A DNA stretch of 64,000 bases from VGJW01 sp035285595 (GTDB lineage Bacteria > Cyanobacteriota > Sericytochromatia > S15B-MN24 > VGJW01), in NCBI GenBank assembly GCA_035285595.1, contig JAYKGV010000034.1, forward strand, positions 1-64,000. Reading direction: 5' to 3'. Below, piece by piece: positions 1-8,630 of the stretch. The stretch's first letter is position 1. The number at the start of each line of letters is the position of its first letter. Made by a program: the position numbers and the translations under genes. The notes beneath the pieces were generated by a model. The model did not search any database and was not told where the DNA came from. It was given only the letters and a program-made list of their open reading frames with translations.

Positions 1-72
1 TCAGAACAGATGAAGCCTACCACAGGAACCTCTCGGCCCCCGACGCCGGCGCACAACGCCGACCGCTCAAAC

Positions 73-102
73 ACAGTAACTCCCACTTCACGTCACTGTC
101 AA
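73..102 (-). promoter_or_regulatory. possible sigma70-type promoter reading leftward out of the window
   Basis: On the minus strand a perfect TTGACA (97-102) is followed after 18 bp by TACTGT (73-78), a weak -10 match. It would drive a gene beyond the left edge. No coding sequence could be supported in bases 1-130. Confidence 0.3.
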
Positions 103-132
103 CAGATTGGACGAAGATTTTTTGGAAAGGAG

Positions 133-165
133 TAAAAAGCCCCGGCGGGCCAGGCTCGCCGGGGA
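133..165 (-). terminator. Rho-independent terminator of the PLP-enzyme operon
   Basis: Read on the minus strand, a GC-rich 8-bp stem (CCCCGGCG with CGCCGGGG) is followed directly by CTTTTT. It lies about 20 bp beyond the stop of the Cys/Met-type PLP enzyme and has the classic intrinsic-terminator form. Confidence 0.85.
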
Positions 166-184
166 CACGCAGCGCCAGACACAA

Positions 185-1393
185 TCAGGATTTCCGGGGG
201 CCCAAGACCGCATCGAGACAGGTAGAAAGACGCTTCCAGGTTCGCCGAATGTCGTGATCAAGTCCTACCGACATTCGCACCATGGAGGCCGCGAGCCCCA
301 TGGCATCCTGCGTCTCCTTCGGAATCTCAGAAGAGGTGCTGTGGCTGGGAGAGCTAAAGAGCGTTTTGAAATAACCGAGGCTTACGGCCAAGAACCCTAC
401 CCGGTCTTCCTGCATCGCCACCATGAGCTCCTCGGCTTGCGCGACCGTCGACAAGCTCAGGGTCAGTACCCCCCCGAATCCGAAGTCCGACGAAGCCAAC
501 CGCTTGAAACGCTCATGATGCGGATGGGAGGACAACCCGGGATAGTAAACGCGGACCCCACGTTCCTCGAGCTGACGTGCAAGGAAGAGAGCGTTGTCAC
601 CATGCTGGCGCATTCGCAGATGCAAGGAATGTAGATTTTTCAAGATGCTTGCCGCCCGAGCACTGTCCAGAACAGGCCCGAGCAACATCAAGGCACCACG
701 ATTGACATCAGAGAGTTCGGCGACAAAAGCACGCGACGCACATACGGCACCCGCCACACAATCACTGGTTCCGTTGATGAACTTGGTCAAGCTGTGAATG
801 ACCACGTCTGCCCCAAGCCGCGCGGGCGCCAGAAGCAATGGCGAGAAAGTGTTATCGACCACCAGCTTGATCCCGCGGCGGTGCGCAAGATCCGCAAGCG
901 CCGGGATATCCGCGACCTCGAGGAGAGGATTGGAAAGGCCTTCGCAATAGACCACTCGGGTCCGTTCGCTACAGGCTGCAGCCACAGCGACCAGATCGCC
1001 CGTATCGACAAATCGGACCCGAACTCCGAATCTTGGCAGGAAGTTTGCGAGAAGCGCATAAGTACCGCCATAAACCGTCCTGCTCGCCACAACTTCGTCG
1101 CCTTGGCCACAGAGTTGTAGAAGCGTCACCGCGATGGCGGCCATGCCCGAGCCGACGACGTGAGCCGCCTCGGTTCCCTCGAGTGCGGCCAAAGCATCGG
1201 CAAGTGCCCGCTGTGTTGGGTTCCAATGCCGCGAGTAGAGGTAACAACCTTCGACCTCTTGATCAAAAAGCTCCCTCATCTTGCCCGGCGTCATGAACGT
1301 GAAGGTCGACGCATCGGAAATGGAGGGGTTGATATCTCCAAACTCGCCGAAGACATGCAAGTCCTGGATGGCACCCAAGGGATCGAAAGCCAT
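185..1393 (-). CDS. PLP-dependent Cys/Met metabolism enzyme (gamma-lyase/synthase type)
   Basis: A 402-residue fold-type I PLP enzyme of the Cys/Met metabolism family, which includes cystathionine gamma-synthase, gamma-lyase, methionine gamma-lyase and O-acylhomoserine sulfhydrylases. Visible hallmarks, numbered from a GTG two codons upstream of the chosen start: YSRHWNPT near residue 55, the PLP-contacting Asp in VVDNTFSP near 182, and the Schiff-base Lys in HSLTKF near 206. The ATG at 1393 is preferred over that GTG because GAGG lies about 6 nt upstream. It is the last gene of a minus-strand cluster after a RidA-family protein and a DA1-like peptidase. RidA proteins quench the enamine/imine intermediates such lyases release, so the pairing makes sense. 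The exact substrate cannot be told from sequence alone. Confidence 0.9.
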   Translation of the reverse strand: MAFDPLGAIQDLHVFGEFGDINPSISDASTFTFMTPGKMRELFDQEVEGCYLYSRHWNPTQRALADALAALEGTEAAHVVGSGMAAIAVTLLQLCGQGDEVVASRTVYGGTYALLANFLPRFGVRVRFVDTGDLVAVAAACSERTRVVYCEGLSNPLLEVADIPALADLAHRRGIKLVVDNTFSPLLLAPARLGADVVIHSLTKFINGTSDCVAGAVCASRAFVAELSDVNRGALMLLGPVLDSARAASILKNLHSLHLRMRQHGDNALFLARQLEERGVRVYYPGLSSHPHHERFKRLASSDFGFGGVLTLSLSTVAQAEELMVAMQEDRVGFLAVSLGYFKTLFSSPSHSTSSEIPKETQDAMGLAASMVRMSVGLDHDIRRTWKRLSTCLDAVLGPRKS

Positions 1394-1476
1394 GCCCACC
1401 TCACCGGAACATCGTCAGCTCACCCCGCAGCCCCGCACCGTTGCGGGACGCCTCGACCAGAGTACCATCCGGCGCC

Positions 1477-2403
1477 TCACCACGAGAGCAACGGAAATGT
1501 TGCGGAACGACGAAGATGCTGCAAGAGACGCCCGAGCCCTTGGCGTTCGACCATGCGTCGAACCCGTCGAAAACCACCTCCGTATGCAGGATGAGGATCG
1601 GCGTCCATCTCACGAATCAACCTCTCCGCCTCGGGACCGCCCTGATGGACATGAACCATCCACCTAAGGACATTGCAGGCACCTTCCGCCAATTCAGGTT
1701 GATGAACAGGACATTCCTGCTGATAAATCCAGACATGTCCAAGTTCGTGCGCGAGAATCCCGTCCAGCAACTCTGCGGGCAACCAAGTCATTGCATGGAC
1801 CGATATCTCCCGACGAACAACCCGGCCACCCCGTCGATGGATGCCATGCCGCGTCAGTCCATGAAGGCTGGGATGGGGGCGCTGGCCAGCGGCTTGCAAG
1901 AGCCGATACAAGCGTTGCCTGTCCACCAACTCGAAGGGGACTTCGGAGACATCTACCTCGAGACCCCACGAGGCCAACAAATCCACCACCCGTCGCCAAT
2001 GCGGCAGAGCCTCACGGGTTCCGCGCACCGCCCGGCCGTGGCAGCTCAGACATTGGACCCGACCATCCCCCAATGACCTTCCTTGTCCGGCCAGGCCGAG
2101 GGCACACAGCTGCCCGCACGTGGAACACCGAGGGAATTCCTTGAGATGGCGTGCGTGAAATCGCCTGCCTGAGGCGTCCTGGACGTACTGACCCAGCATG
2201 CCTTGGCCGCAGATGACGCAAACCTCGGCGTGCACCCTGGCATAGCAGGCGGGATGATGAACCGTCCCGTTCGCCCCTTGGACGTAGCGGCCCTCCAGTC
2301 GTCCACCGCAGTCGACGCAAAGGAAGCACTCGGCATGCAAGGCGCCGCCCGGCACCCTCAAGCCACCCGCCCCGAGCGGGAGACCGCAGCGGGCGCATCG
2401 CAC
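1477..2403 (-). CDS. LIM-domain protein with DA1-type metallopeptidase domain
   Basis: Residues are numbered from a GTG at 2403, chosen because the longer frame would run about 130 bp into the upstream gene. A first LIM-like zinc module (about residues 3-53) has CxxC, HxxCxxCxxC and HxxC. A second, more irregular Cys/His cluster spans about 62-125. The C-terminal half carries ILAHELGH (HExxH zinc site about 219-223) and, about 17 residues later, ELAEGACN, whose Glu is a plausible third ligand. This order and spacing recall plant DA1/DAR growth regulators (LIM followed by a DA1 peptidase with AHEMMH and EEGLCQ). No signal peptide or membrane segment is seen, so it is probably cytoplasmic. The GTG start is uncertain because no strong Shine-Dalgarno is visible; the substrate is unknown. 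Confidence 0.8.
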   Translation of the reverse strand: MRCARCGLPLGAGGLRVPGGALHAECFLCVDCGGRLEGRYVQGANGTVHHPACYARVHAEVCVICGQGMLGQYVQDASGRRFHARHLKEFPRCSTCGQLCALGLAGQGRSLGDGRVQCLSCHGRAVRGTREALPHWRRVVDLLASWGLEVDVSEVPFELVDRQRLYRLLQAAGQRPHPSLHGLTRHGIHRRGGRVVRREISVHAMTWLPAELLDGILAHELGHVWIYQQECPVHQPELAEGACNVLRWMVHVHQGGPEAERLIREMDADPHPAYGGGFRRVRRMVERQGLGRLLQHLRRSATFPLLSW

Positions 2404-2407
2404 GTCG

Positions 2408-2890
2408 TCAGCCCGAAATCCTGACAGCCACGGCTTCGACCTCGACCGCCGCACCACGGGGAAGCGAGACCACGCCAACCGCCGCCCTTGCATGCCGGCC
2501 GTGCTCGCCGAGCACTTCAAGGAAGAACTCGCTCGCCGCATCCATCACCTCAGGATGCTGAGTAAAGTCGGCACCTGCCGCGACAAAACCAGTCACCTTC
2601 AAGAGACGAAAGTCCTCGAGAGGTCCAAGCGCGGCCAACTGCGCAAGAATCATCAGCGCACACGTACGGGCAGCCTCCCGCCCGGCCTGGAGATCAAGGT
2701 CTTTTCCGACTCGTCCTACGTAGGCCACACGCCCCTCCACCATGGGGAGCTGGCCCGCAACAAAGATCCACGGCCCGTAAGGAGCCACTGGAACATAGGC
2801 AGCCAAGGGGCGCGTAGGTTCCGGAAGGACCAAGCCGAGGCGGGCCAGCCGCCCCACGACTCCCCCATTCTCCTCTGGTTGCTGCAACAT
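2408..2890 (-). CDS. RidA/YjgF/UK114-family protein
   Basis: About 160 residues with the RidA fold signature: PYGPWIFVAGQLP near the N-terminus and, near the C-terminus, RAAVGVVSLP followed by VEVEAVAVR. The Arg equivalent to E. coli RidA Arg105, needed for imine/enamine deamination, appears present. RidA proteins hydrolyse reactive 2-aminoacrylate-like intermediates from PLP enzymes, and a Cys/Met-type PLP enzyme lies two genes downstream on the same strand. The ATG at 2890 is used; a TTG at 2908 would add six residues. The start region is divergent from the plus-strand gene at 2912, so both promoters would have to lie in a very short or overlapping region. Confidence 0.85.
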   Translation of the reverse strand: MLQQPEENGGVVGRLARLGLVLPEPTRPLAAYVPVAPYGPWIFVAGQLPMVEGRVAYVGRVGKDLDLQAGREAARTCALMILAQLAALGPLEDFRLLKVTGFVAAGADFTQHPEVMDAASEFFLEVLGEHGRHARAAVGVVSLPRGAAVEVEAVAVRISG

Positions 2891-2911
2891 GAACCCATGG
2901 TATAACAAGTC

Positions 2912-3952
2912 ATGTTCGGTCTGCGACTAAACAGCACGTCCTCTGCCGCCCTTGTGGCCCTGTCCTTACTTGCTGTACAACCGGCTGATGCGGCCAAGGC
3001 CACCAAGCCCACCCCAAAGAAGCCCGCAGCCAAAGCGCCGGCTGTCACAGGCACCAAGGCACCTGCCACGACGAAGTCAGTAGTCACGCAGCCGAAGCCG
3101 CCGTCCGTGTCCCCATCCCCGGCACCCACCCCGTCCGCGGTCTCGCGGTCCGTCAATGACGATGGCTCCAAGTCAGCAGAAGCCGGAATCCTTTCGGAAG
3201 AAGTGGGCTCAACGCCCTTTCTCAAGGGCTCAGGGACGTATACCCACAAGATTCTTTGGTCTCAGCGCGCCATACGTGTACTTGGAATCGGCGTGGCTCC
3301 GGATCGCGGGCACGTGCACGTTCGTCGGACCCAAGCCAGAATTTTCGCTCTGGAAGACGGATTCAGAACCTTGCGTGGGGTTCTGGGGCGGCTGCCAGTT
3401 CGCAGTGAAGCCACAGTCGCCGACATGCAACTGGACCAAGAGATTCGGGACCGCCTTAACGGAATCATCCAGCAATCGCGAGTACTCCATCTTGAATACC
3501 TCCCGGATGGCTCCGCACAACTGGAGCTCCAGTTGCCCCTCTACGGTTCCGATGGCGTAGCCGGAGCCATGGGCACGCCGGATGTCGCAACGGCCGACAT
3601 CCGACCCGCGTCCGCAGAGGTGACGACCGAGGCCTCGCAATCGGCTTCCGGATCGGTACTTCCAGAGTCTCCTTGGACCGGGATACTGGTCGATGCTCGT
3701 GCCCTCGGTGCGAAGCCTGCACTGTGGCCCAGGGTTCGGACGACTGCGGGAGAGCCCACCACGATCAAGGTTCCAAGTTGGTTCAACGGCCGCGAAGCTG
3801 CAGAGCGAGTGATCGGGGATCGACCACTCGCGGTCAAGGCCCGCCGTGCCGTGGGAGACCACCCCTGCGATTTGCTTCTGGACCTCAAGGATGCAGAGCG
3901 TGTCCGGCAGGCCCTGGAGAACCAAGGCTTGCCAGTCGCCATCCTGCTATAA
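2912..3952 (+). CDS. secreted LPP20-like protein
   Basis: A 346-residue protein with an N-terminal signal peptide ending around QPADA, then a Lys/Pro/Ala/Thr-rich linker to about residue 75. The folded part contains ARIFALEDGFRTLRGVLG, a strand-rich segment ending in LELQLPLYG, and WTGILVDARALGAKPAL. That last pattern and the alternating helix/strand layout are typical of LPP20-related envelope proteins found near flagellar or surface systems. There is no lipobox, so it is probably periplasmic or secreted. Its stop overlaps the convergent serA stop by 6 bp. The function is unknown; the family assignment is from motif memory. Confidence 0.65.
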   Translation: MFGLRLNSTSSAALVALSLLAVQPADAAKATKPTPKKPAAKAPAVTGTKAPATTKSVVTQPKPPSVSPSPAPTPSAVSRSVNDDGSKSAEAGILSEEVGSTPFLKGSGTYTHKILWSQRAIRVLGIGVAPDRGHVHVRRTQARIFALEDGFRTLRGVLGRLPVRSEATVADMQLDQEIRDRLNGIIQQSRVLHLEYLPDGSAQLELQLPLYGSDGVAGAMGTPDVATADIRPASAEVTTEASQSASGSVLPESPWTGILVDARALGAKPALWPRVRTTAGEPTTIKVPSWFNGREAAERVIGDRPLAVKARRAVGDHPCDLLLDLKDAERVRQALENQGLPVAILL

Positions 3953-5539
3953 GCGAGCCTGTCTTACCTGACCGAAGCCAGGTAGGGCCGGAACTGCCGC
4001 GAGGACTTCCGCAGTAGCCTCTTCGTCGATGGCCAAGGCAAGCATGGCTCTTCCTCCCCTTGAAAGACGATCAAGTTGCAGGCCCGAAATATTAACACCG
4101 TGGCGCCCTAGCAACGTAGCAATCAAGCCTACGGCACCCGGCACATCCCCATGCGGTGCCAAGAGCAACCAGCCCTCGAGGGGCAAACTGAAGCAATGCC
4201 CCTCGATTCCGACAAGACGAGGATGGCCGTCACCAAGCCACGACAATATGACCTCGCTCGACGCGTCATCTACCCCGCCGGAGGCCCGCACCAACACGGT
4301 GGCATCGCGGTCATGGCCCTCATCAAGCTGACGTACTCCGACCTCAATGCCGCGTTCCTTAGCCAGCATCCGGGCATTGACCCAGTTGACGGTTTCACCG
4401 AGACCGACCGCCAACCAGCCCTTGAGCACAGCCGTCACTAAAGTCTCGAAGGGCAATTCAGGCCATCGACCAGAGAACTGAACTTCCACCCTAGAGATCG
4501 CACCCGGGGCCAGCTGAGCGACTAGAGCTCCAAGGCGTTCAAGCGGCGGGGCAAACGGTGCCACCCGACGGGACACGTCAGCAGGCAACGATGGGAGATT
4601 TACCGCCGATCGAACCATGTCCCCGGCCAGGTAATCACGTACCTGTTGTGCCACATCCAAGGCGACCTTGGCTTGAGCCTCTTCCGTCGAGGCCCCGAGG
4701 TGAGGAGTCAGAACGACCTTGCCCCCAAGGCCCCGAAGCGGAGAGTCACCCAGTGGCTCTGCAGCAAAGACATCCAGAGCCGCACCCGCGAGCCTCCCGG
4801 CAGCAATGCAATCGGCCAAGGCAAGCTCATCCACGATGCCTCCCCGAGCTGCGTTGACCAGCCTCGCACCAGGCTTCATCCAGCTCAGGGCTTCCCGGTT
4901 AAGCAGGTTTAGTGTCTGCGGTGTCTTGGGAAGATGCAGCGACACGATATCCGCCGTGCGTAGCAACTCCTCGAAGGACATCAAGGGAATCCCCAACTCC
5001 AAGGCCCGATCGTCAGGAAGAAAGGGGTCATAGGCCACAACGTCCATTTCGAGCGCACGAGCCACCCGTGCCACCCTCCGCCCAATGCGCCCCAAGCCCA
5101 ACACGCCGAGCCGACGCCCAGCAAGCTCCACACCCACGAACTGCTTTCGATCCCAACCACCCGCCTTGAGTCGCTGGTCAGCCTCGGGAATCCTGCGAAC
5201 CAAGGCCATCATCAAAGCGAGCGTATGCTCGGATGCCGCGATGGTATTCCCATCCGGGGCATTGATAACGAGAACCCCTCTGCGGGTCGCCGCCTCCACA
5301 TCTATGTTGTCCACCCCCACTCCGGCCCGCGCGACCACCTTGAGGCGAGGTGCACGTCCCAACATCTCGGCCGTTACCCGAGTCGCTGAGCGCACCAACA
5401 GCGCCGTGGCCTCCGCCAGGCGCTCAGGGTCTGGCTCCGGGCCCTCGCAGCGATGACACTCCGCCACTCCTTCGAGGGGCACGAGACCGGCGGCCTCGAT
5501 GCCATCACAGACCAGGACCACAGGCTTGACGACATTCAC
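3947..5539 (-). CDS. serA: D-3-phosphoglycerate dehydrogenase
   Basis: A 530-residue long-form SerA that oxidises 3-phosphoglycerate to 3-phosphohydroxypyruvate with NAD, the first step of serine synthesis. Visible: VARAGVGVDNID, the Rossmann GLGRIGRR glycine motif, catalytic NAARGGIVDE and LTPHLGAST (Arg and His of the D-2-hydroxyacid dehydrogenase family), then a substrate-binding extension and a C-terminal ACT domain starting at DVPGAVGLIA. The ACT domain suggests allosteric control, commonly by serine. The start is a GTG at 5539 with AAGGG about 7 nt upstream; longer frames would overlap the aminotransferase gene 23 bp upstream, with which it is surely cotranscribed. Confidence 0.95.
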   Translation of the reverse strand: MNVVKPVVLVCDGIEAAGLVPLEGVAECHRCEGPEPDPERLAEATALLVRSATRVTAEMLGRAPRLKVVARAGVGVDNIDVEAATRRGVLVINAPDGNTIAASEHTLALMMALVRRIPEADQRLKAGGWDRKQFVGVELAGRRLGVLGLGRIGRRVARVARALEMDVVAYDPFLPDDRALELGIPLMSFEELLRTADIVSLHLPKTPQTLNLLNREALSWMKPGARLVNAARGGIVDELALADCIAAGRLAGAALDVFAAEPLGDSPLRGLGGKVVLTPHLGASTEEAQAKVALDVAQQVRDYLAGDMVRSAVNLPSLPADVSRRVAPFAPPLERLGALVAQLAPGAISRVEVQFSGRWPELPFETLVTAVLKGWLAVGLGETVNWVNARMLAKERGIEVGVRQLDEGHDRDATVLVRASGGVDDASSEVILSWLGDGHPRLVGIEGHCFSLPLEGWLLLAPHGDVPGAVGLIATLLGRHGVNISGLQLDRLSRGGRAMLALAIDEEATAEVLAAVPALPGFGQVRQARL

Positions 5540-5562
5540 ACGCCCTTCGAGCCCGGAAACGC

Positions 5563-6732
5563 TCAAGCCCCTGCACCTACGGAAATGACTGCTCGCCAGC
5601 AATCCTGGGCGGCAGCCACGCCACGGCCCGGCACCACGGCCGCACCCAGCTCGACCAACACACTCTCTAGCGCTCCGAGGCAAGCCAGAATGTCAAGCTT
5701 GTTGCAATGTCCAAGGTGTCCGATTCGGAAAATCGTGTCCGTCAAGGCCCCCTGCCCTCCCGCAAGCACGATGCCATAATGCGCCTGCATCCGCTTGCGG
5801 AAATCAGAAGGGGAAATACCCTCGGGAGGAAACACGGCTGTCACGGCTCTTGAAGCCGACTCGTCACTCTTTACCAACAACTCCAACCCAAGGGCATCCA
5901 ATCCTGCCCGCAGCCCTAAAGTCAGCTCGTCGTGCCTGGCCAAGATGCCCTCAAGTCCCTCGGCCTGCATCCGCTCGAGTCCCTTGGCCAACGCGTAGAA
6001 GATGCTGATTGCGGGAGTCCAGGGGGTCTGGCCCTTGGCATCAAAATCACGGGCCTTGCGAAGATCGAAGTAAAAACGCGGACACCGGGCTTCATCAACC
6101 GCGCGCCAAGCCCGAGGCGAGACCGCCAACATGGCCAATCCGGGCGGCACACTGAAAGCCTTCTGGCTTCCGGACACCACGATGTCCAAGTCCCACGCAT
6201 CCATGTCAAGAGGAGCCGACCCCAGCCCACTGACGGCATCCACCAACAGGAGAGCTTCCGGCCAACGCGCTCGCGCCATGGCTGCCACCTCCCGAATAGG
6301 ATTGAGTACAGCCGTTGACGTCTCGTTATGAGTCATCAAGATCGCCCGATAAGGGCCACCTTCCAGAGCCTCGGCCACTCGATCCAGACGATACGCCTCA
6401 CCAGCCCGGGTCTCGAGGCGGGTCACATCCGCACCGAACACAGCGGCCATATCCGCGAACCGTTTCCCAAAGACACCACTGACCAGCGCCAACACGCGAT
6501 CACCTGGAGACAGGACATTCACCAAAGCCGCCTCCAGGCCTCCGGTACCTGAAGAGGTCATGAACATCACGTCATGCCGCGTCCGATACAGCCATTGGGC
6601 ACCGCTGCGACAATCTGCAAGAATTGCCGAGAACAAAGCAGAGCGATGATTGACCATCGGCCGGGACATCTCCCGCAAGACCTCATCAGGTACCGGAGTC
6701 GGACCTGGGATCATCAAGCGGATGTCGTGCAA
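5563..6732 (-). CDS. class V aminotransferase (serine/alanine-glyoxylate type), probably serving serine synthesis
   Basis: A 389-residue PLP aminotransferase of the alanine-glyoxylate/serine-pyruvate branch. It begins MHDIRLMIPGPTPVPDEV and shows SSGTGGLEAAL (phosphate contact), LLVDAVSGLGS (Asp to the PLP ring nitrogen) and SGSQKAFSVPPG with the Schiff-base Lys. The start is a TTG at 6732 with AGGAGG 8 nt upstream, an excellent Shine-Dalgarno that decides the start. It is immediately upstream of serA. In lineages lacking classical SerC, this family commonly supplies phosphoserine aminotransferase activity, so that role is inferred from context. Serine-glyoxylate aminotransferase is the alternative. 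Confidence 0.9.
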   Translation of the reverse strand: MHDIRLMIPGPTPVPDEVLREMSRPMVNHRSALFSAILADCRSGAQWLYRTRHDVMFMTSSGTGGLEAALVNVLSPGDRVLALVSGVFGKRFADMAAVFGADVTRLETRAGEAYRLDRVAEALEGGPYRAILMTHNETSTAVLNPIREVAAMARARWPEALLLVDAVSGLGSAPLDMDAWDLDIVVSGSQKAFSVPPGLAMLAVSPRAWRAVDEARCPRFYFDLRKARDFDAKGQTPWTPAISIFYALAKGLERMQAEGLEGILARHDELTLGLRAGLDALGLELLVKSDESASRAVTAVFPPEGISPSDFRKRMQAHYGIVLAGGQGALTDTIFRIGHLGHCNKLDILACLGALESVLVELGAAVVPGRGVAAAQDCWRAVISVGAGA

Positions 6733-6796
6733 TGGTGTGCCCTCCTGCCCCGCGCATGGTACCCCTTTTTGAGTAGCGGGACACGGCGTCAGTACC

Positions 6797-6835
6797 AAAA
6801 GGAAACGAGCCGGCCCCAACATTGGGAACCGGCCC
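6797..6835 (-). terminator. intrinsic terminator after rpsI
   Basis: Read leftward, a GC-rich stem (GCCGG...CCGGC extended by CCCAA/TTGGG) is followed by CGTTTCCTTTT. It lies about 20 bp past the rpsI stop and 65 bp before the TTG of the aminotransferase, and marks the end of the ribosomal operon. Confidence 0.6.
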
Positions 6836-6853
6836 GCCAAAGTACCGAAACGA

Positions 6854-7270
6854 TCAGCGCTTGCTGAACTGGAAGCGCTTGCGGGCGCGCTTGCGACCGT
6901 ACTTCTTCCGCTCCTTGGCCCTGGGATCACGAGTCAGCAGACCGTCCTCCCGAAGACTTGACCGGTATTCGGGATCGAGGGTCAAGAGGGCGCGAGCGAC
7001 ACCCAGTCGAATTGCACCAGCCTGCCCCGTGATACCGCCACCGTGGACATTGGCCAGAATGTCGAAACGACCCTCGTTCTGGGTCGCCTGCAGCGGCAGA
7101 TTCACCTGCCGAAGCAGGGCTTCACGACCACCGAGGTAATCCTCGACGGGACGCTCGTTGATCACGACCTTGCCGTTGCCTGGGACCAAACGAACTCGAG
7201 CTACCGCCGCCTTGCGACGACCGGTACCCCAGTACTGGGTCACGGGAGCCTTGGCTTCCTTCTTGGGCAT
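6854..7270 (-). CDS. rpsI: 30S ribosomal protein S9
   Basis: A 138-residue S9 with the expected YWGTGRRKAAVARVRL start, VHGGGITGQAGAIRLGVARA centre, and C-terminal basic tail KKYGRKRARKRFQFSKR, which reaches the P-site tRNA in ribosomes. The strongly conserved terminal Lys-Arg is present. It lies 4 bp after rplM, the usual rplM-rpsI pair, and is the last gene of the superoperon before a terminator. Confidence 0.98.
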   Translation of the reverse strand: MPKKEAKAPVTQYWGTGRRKAAVARVRLVPGNGKVVINERPVEDYLGGREALLRQVNLPLQATQNEGRFDILANVHGGGITGQAGAIRLGVARALLTLDPEYRSSLREDGLLTRDPRAKERKKYGRKRARKRFQFSKR

Positions 7271-7274
7271 CTTG

Positions 7275-7760
7275 CTACTCCTTCACCAGGACGCCCGGAC
7301 GGGGACGGTTCGCGCCCAAGCCGGTGGGAATGACATAGGGAACGGGCTTCTGCGCCGCATGCTCGTGCGTGGGACCCGCATAGACCTTGAGCTTACCGAA
7401 GATGGCCCGCCCAAGACGATTGTGGGGAAGCATACCCTTGACGGCATGCTCGATGACCCGCTCGGGATGCTTCTGCAACCATTCACGCACAGTAGACTGA
7501 CGGAAGCCGCCCGGCCAACCCGTATGATGAATGTAGACCTTATCGGTCAGCTTGCGACCGGTCAGCTTGACCTTCTCGGCGTTGACGACGATCACGAAGT
7601 CGCCGCAATCCTGATGGGGGGAGTACTGGGGCTTGTGCTTGCCCCGCAGCAGTACGGCAATCTGCGCGGACAAGCGACCGAGGGTCTGATTGGCCGCATC
7701 GACCACCAGCCACTGCCGGCCGGCTTCAAGCTCGGCGGTCGTGGCGACATGGGTCTTCAT
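7275..7760 (-). CDS. rplM: 50S ribosomal protein L13
   Basis: A 161-residue L13, an early-assembling 23S rRNA binder. Motifs include WLVVDAANQTLGRLS, HTGWPGGFR and VKGMLPHNRLGR, all diagnostic. The C-terminus (GANRPRPGVLVKE) is slightly longer than in E. coli. It lies 51 bp beyond truA and is followed at once by rpsI. Confidence 0.98.
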   Translation of the reverse strand: MKTHVATTAELEAGRQWLVVDAANQTLGRLSAQIAVLLRGKHKPQYSPHQDCGDFVIVVNAEKVKLTGRKLTDKVYIHHTGWPGGFRQSTVREWLQKHPERVIEHAVKGMLPHNRLGRAIFGKLKVYAGPTHEHAAQKPVPYVIPTGLGANRPRPGVLVKE

Positions 7761-7811
7761 GGATAGATTCCTTTCCGGGCTCCTGGCTCAGGTACGTCCC
7801 GCCTAGCCGGT

Positions 7812-8630
7812 CTAGGTGCCGGCATCGATGGGCCCTTGCAAAGAGACGAGGGTGGACGACCAGGAGATCAACTCCTGAGGATAGACAACAGCATCAAGAG
7901 ACAATCCCCTGGCGGGCGCAGTCACCGGAGGCGAAAAAGAATCACGACCTTCACTGAACAAATCCAGAAAACTATCCACGGACTTCCGTCCCGTGGCAAC
8001 TTCCCGAACCGCACCCACCAGGCGACGTACCATATGATACAGGAAACTTGTCGCTTCGATCCGGAGAATGACCTCATCTGCCGCCGTATCCAACCACGCA
8101 CGGTGCACGGTCACCCAGGGGGACCGGGGATTGCTACCCGTCGAGCGGAAGGCAGAAAAATCGTGATAGCCGACGAGGCCCCTCCAGGCGCGGTCCACCG
8201 CCACAAGATCGCAAGCAGGACCGACATGCCACGTCACGTGACGGCGCATCGGATCCGACGCGAGTGACACGAGCCAACGATAGCCATACCGCCGAGCGAC
8301 CGCCATTCGCCGAGGGTCGAAGTCAGGAACGGGAAATGCAACATCCTGAACGACCACGTCGGGTGGGAGAACGCCGGAAAGCGCCCTAAGCCAACGATCG
8401 GCTGACCACTGACGTTCCGTCAAAAAGGCCACGACCTGTCCCTGAGCGTGCACACCTGCATCGGTCCGACCTGCCGCTCGCAAGCCCAAGGAAGCAGGCG
8501 CCTGGCCGCACAAGCGTCCAAGCGCCTCTTCCAACACACCCTGAACGGTGCGCGCACCACGGTCCGATTGCCGCTGGAAACCGGAAAATCCAGTTCCATC
8601 GTAAGCGACCCGCAGGGCTACCCTGTTCAA
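7812..8630 (-). CDS. truA: tRNA pseudouridine(38-40) synthase
   Basis: A 272-residue TruA, which isomerises uridines 38-40 in the anticodon arm of many tRNAs. The catalytic Asp is in AAGRTDAGVHAQGQV (about residue 57); FQRQ near the N-terminus and SFLYHMVRRLVGAVREVATG near the C-terminus are also family motifs. The start is a TTG whose TTGA overlaps the rplQ stop, so translational coupling with L17 is likely. Its position between rplQ and rplM is common in bacteria. Confidence 0.96.
   Translation of the reverse strand: MNRVALRVAYDGTGFSGFQRQSDRGARTVQGVLEEALGRLCGQAPASLGLRAAGRTDAGVHAQGQVVAFLTERQWSADRWLRALSGVLPPDVVVQDVAFPVPDFDPRRMAVARRYGYRWLVSLASDPMRRHVTWHVGPACDLVAVDRAWRGLVGYHDFSAFRSTGSNPRSPWVTVHRAWLDTAADEVILRIEATSFLYHMVRRLVGAVREVATGRKSVDSFLDLFSEGRDSFSPPVTAPARGLSLDAVVYPQELISWSSTLVSLQGPIDAGT

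Noticed and set aside
1..130. possible C-terminus of a plus-strand gene in frame 1 ending near 132
   Set aside because: Short, without recognisable motif, and overlaps a promoter-like site on the other strand; cannot be supported.
2404..2541. 46-residue N-terminal extension of the DA1-like protein
   Set aside because: Lies inside the RidA coding sequence and is Arg/Ser-rich without conservation features.
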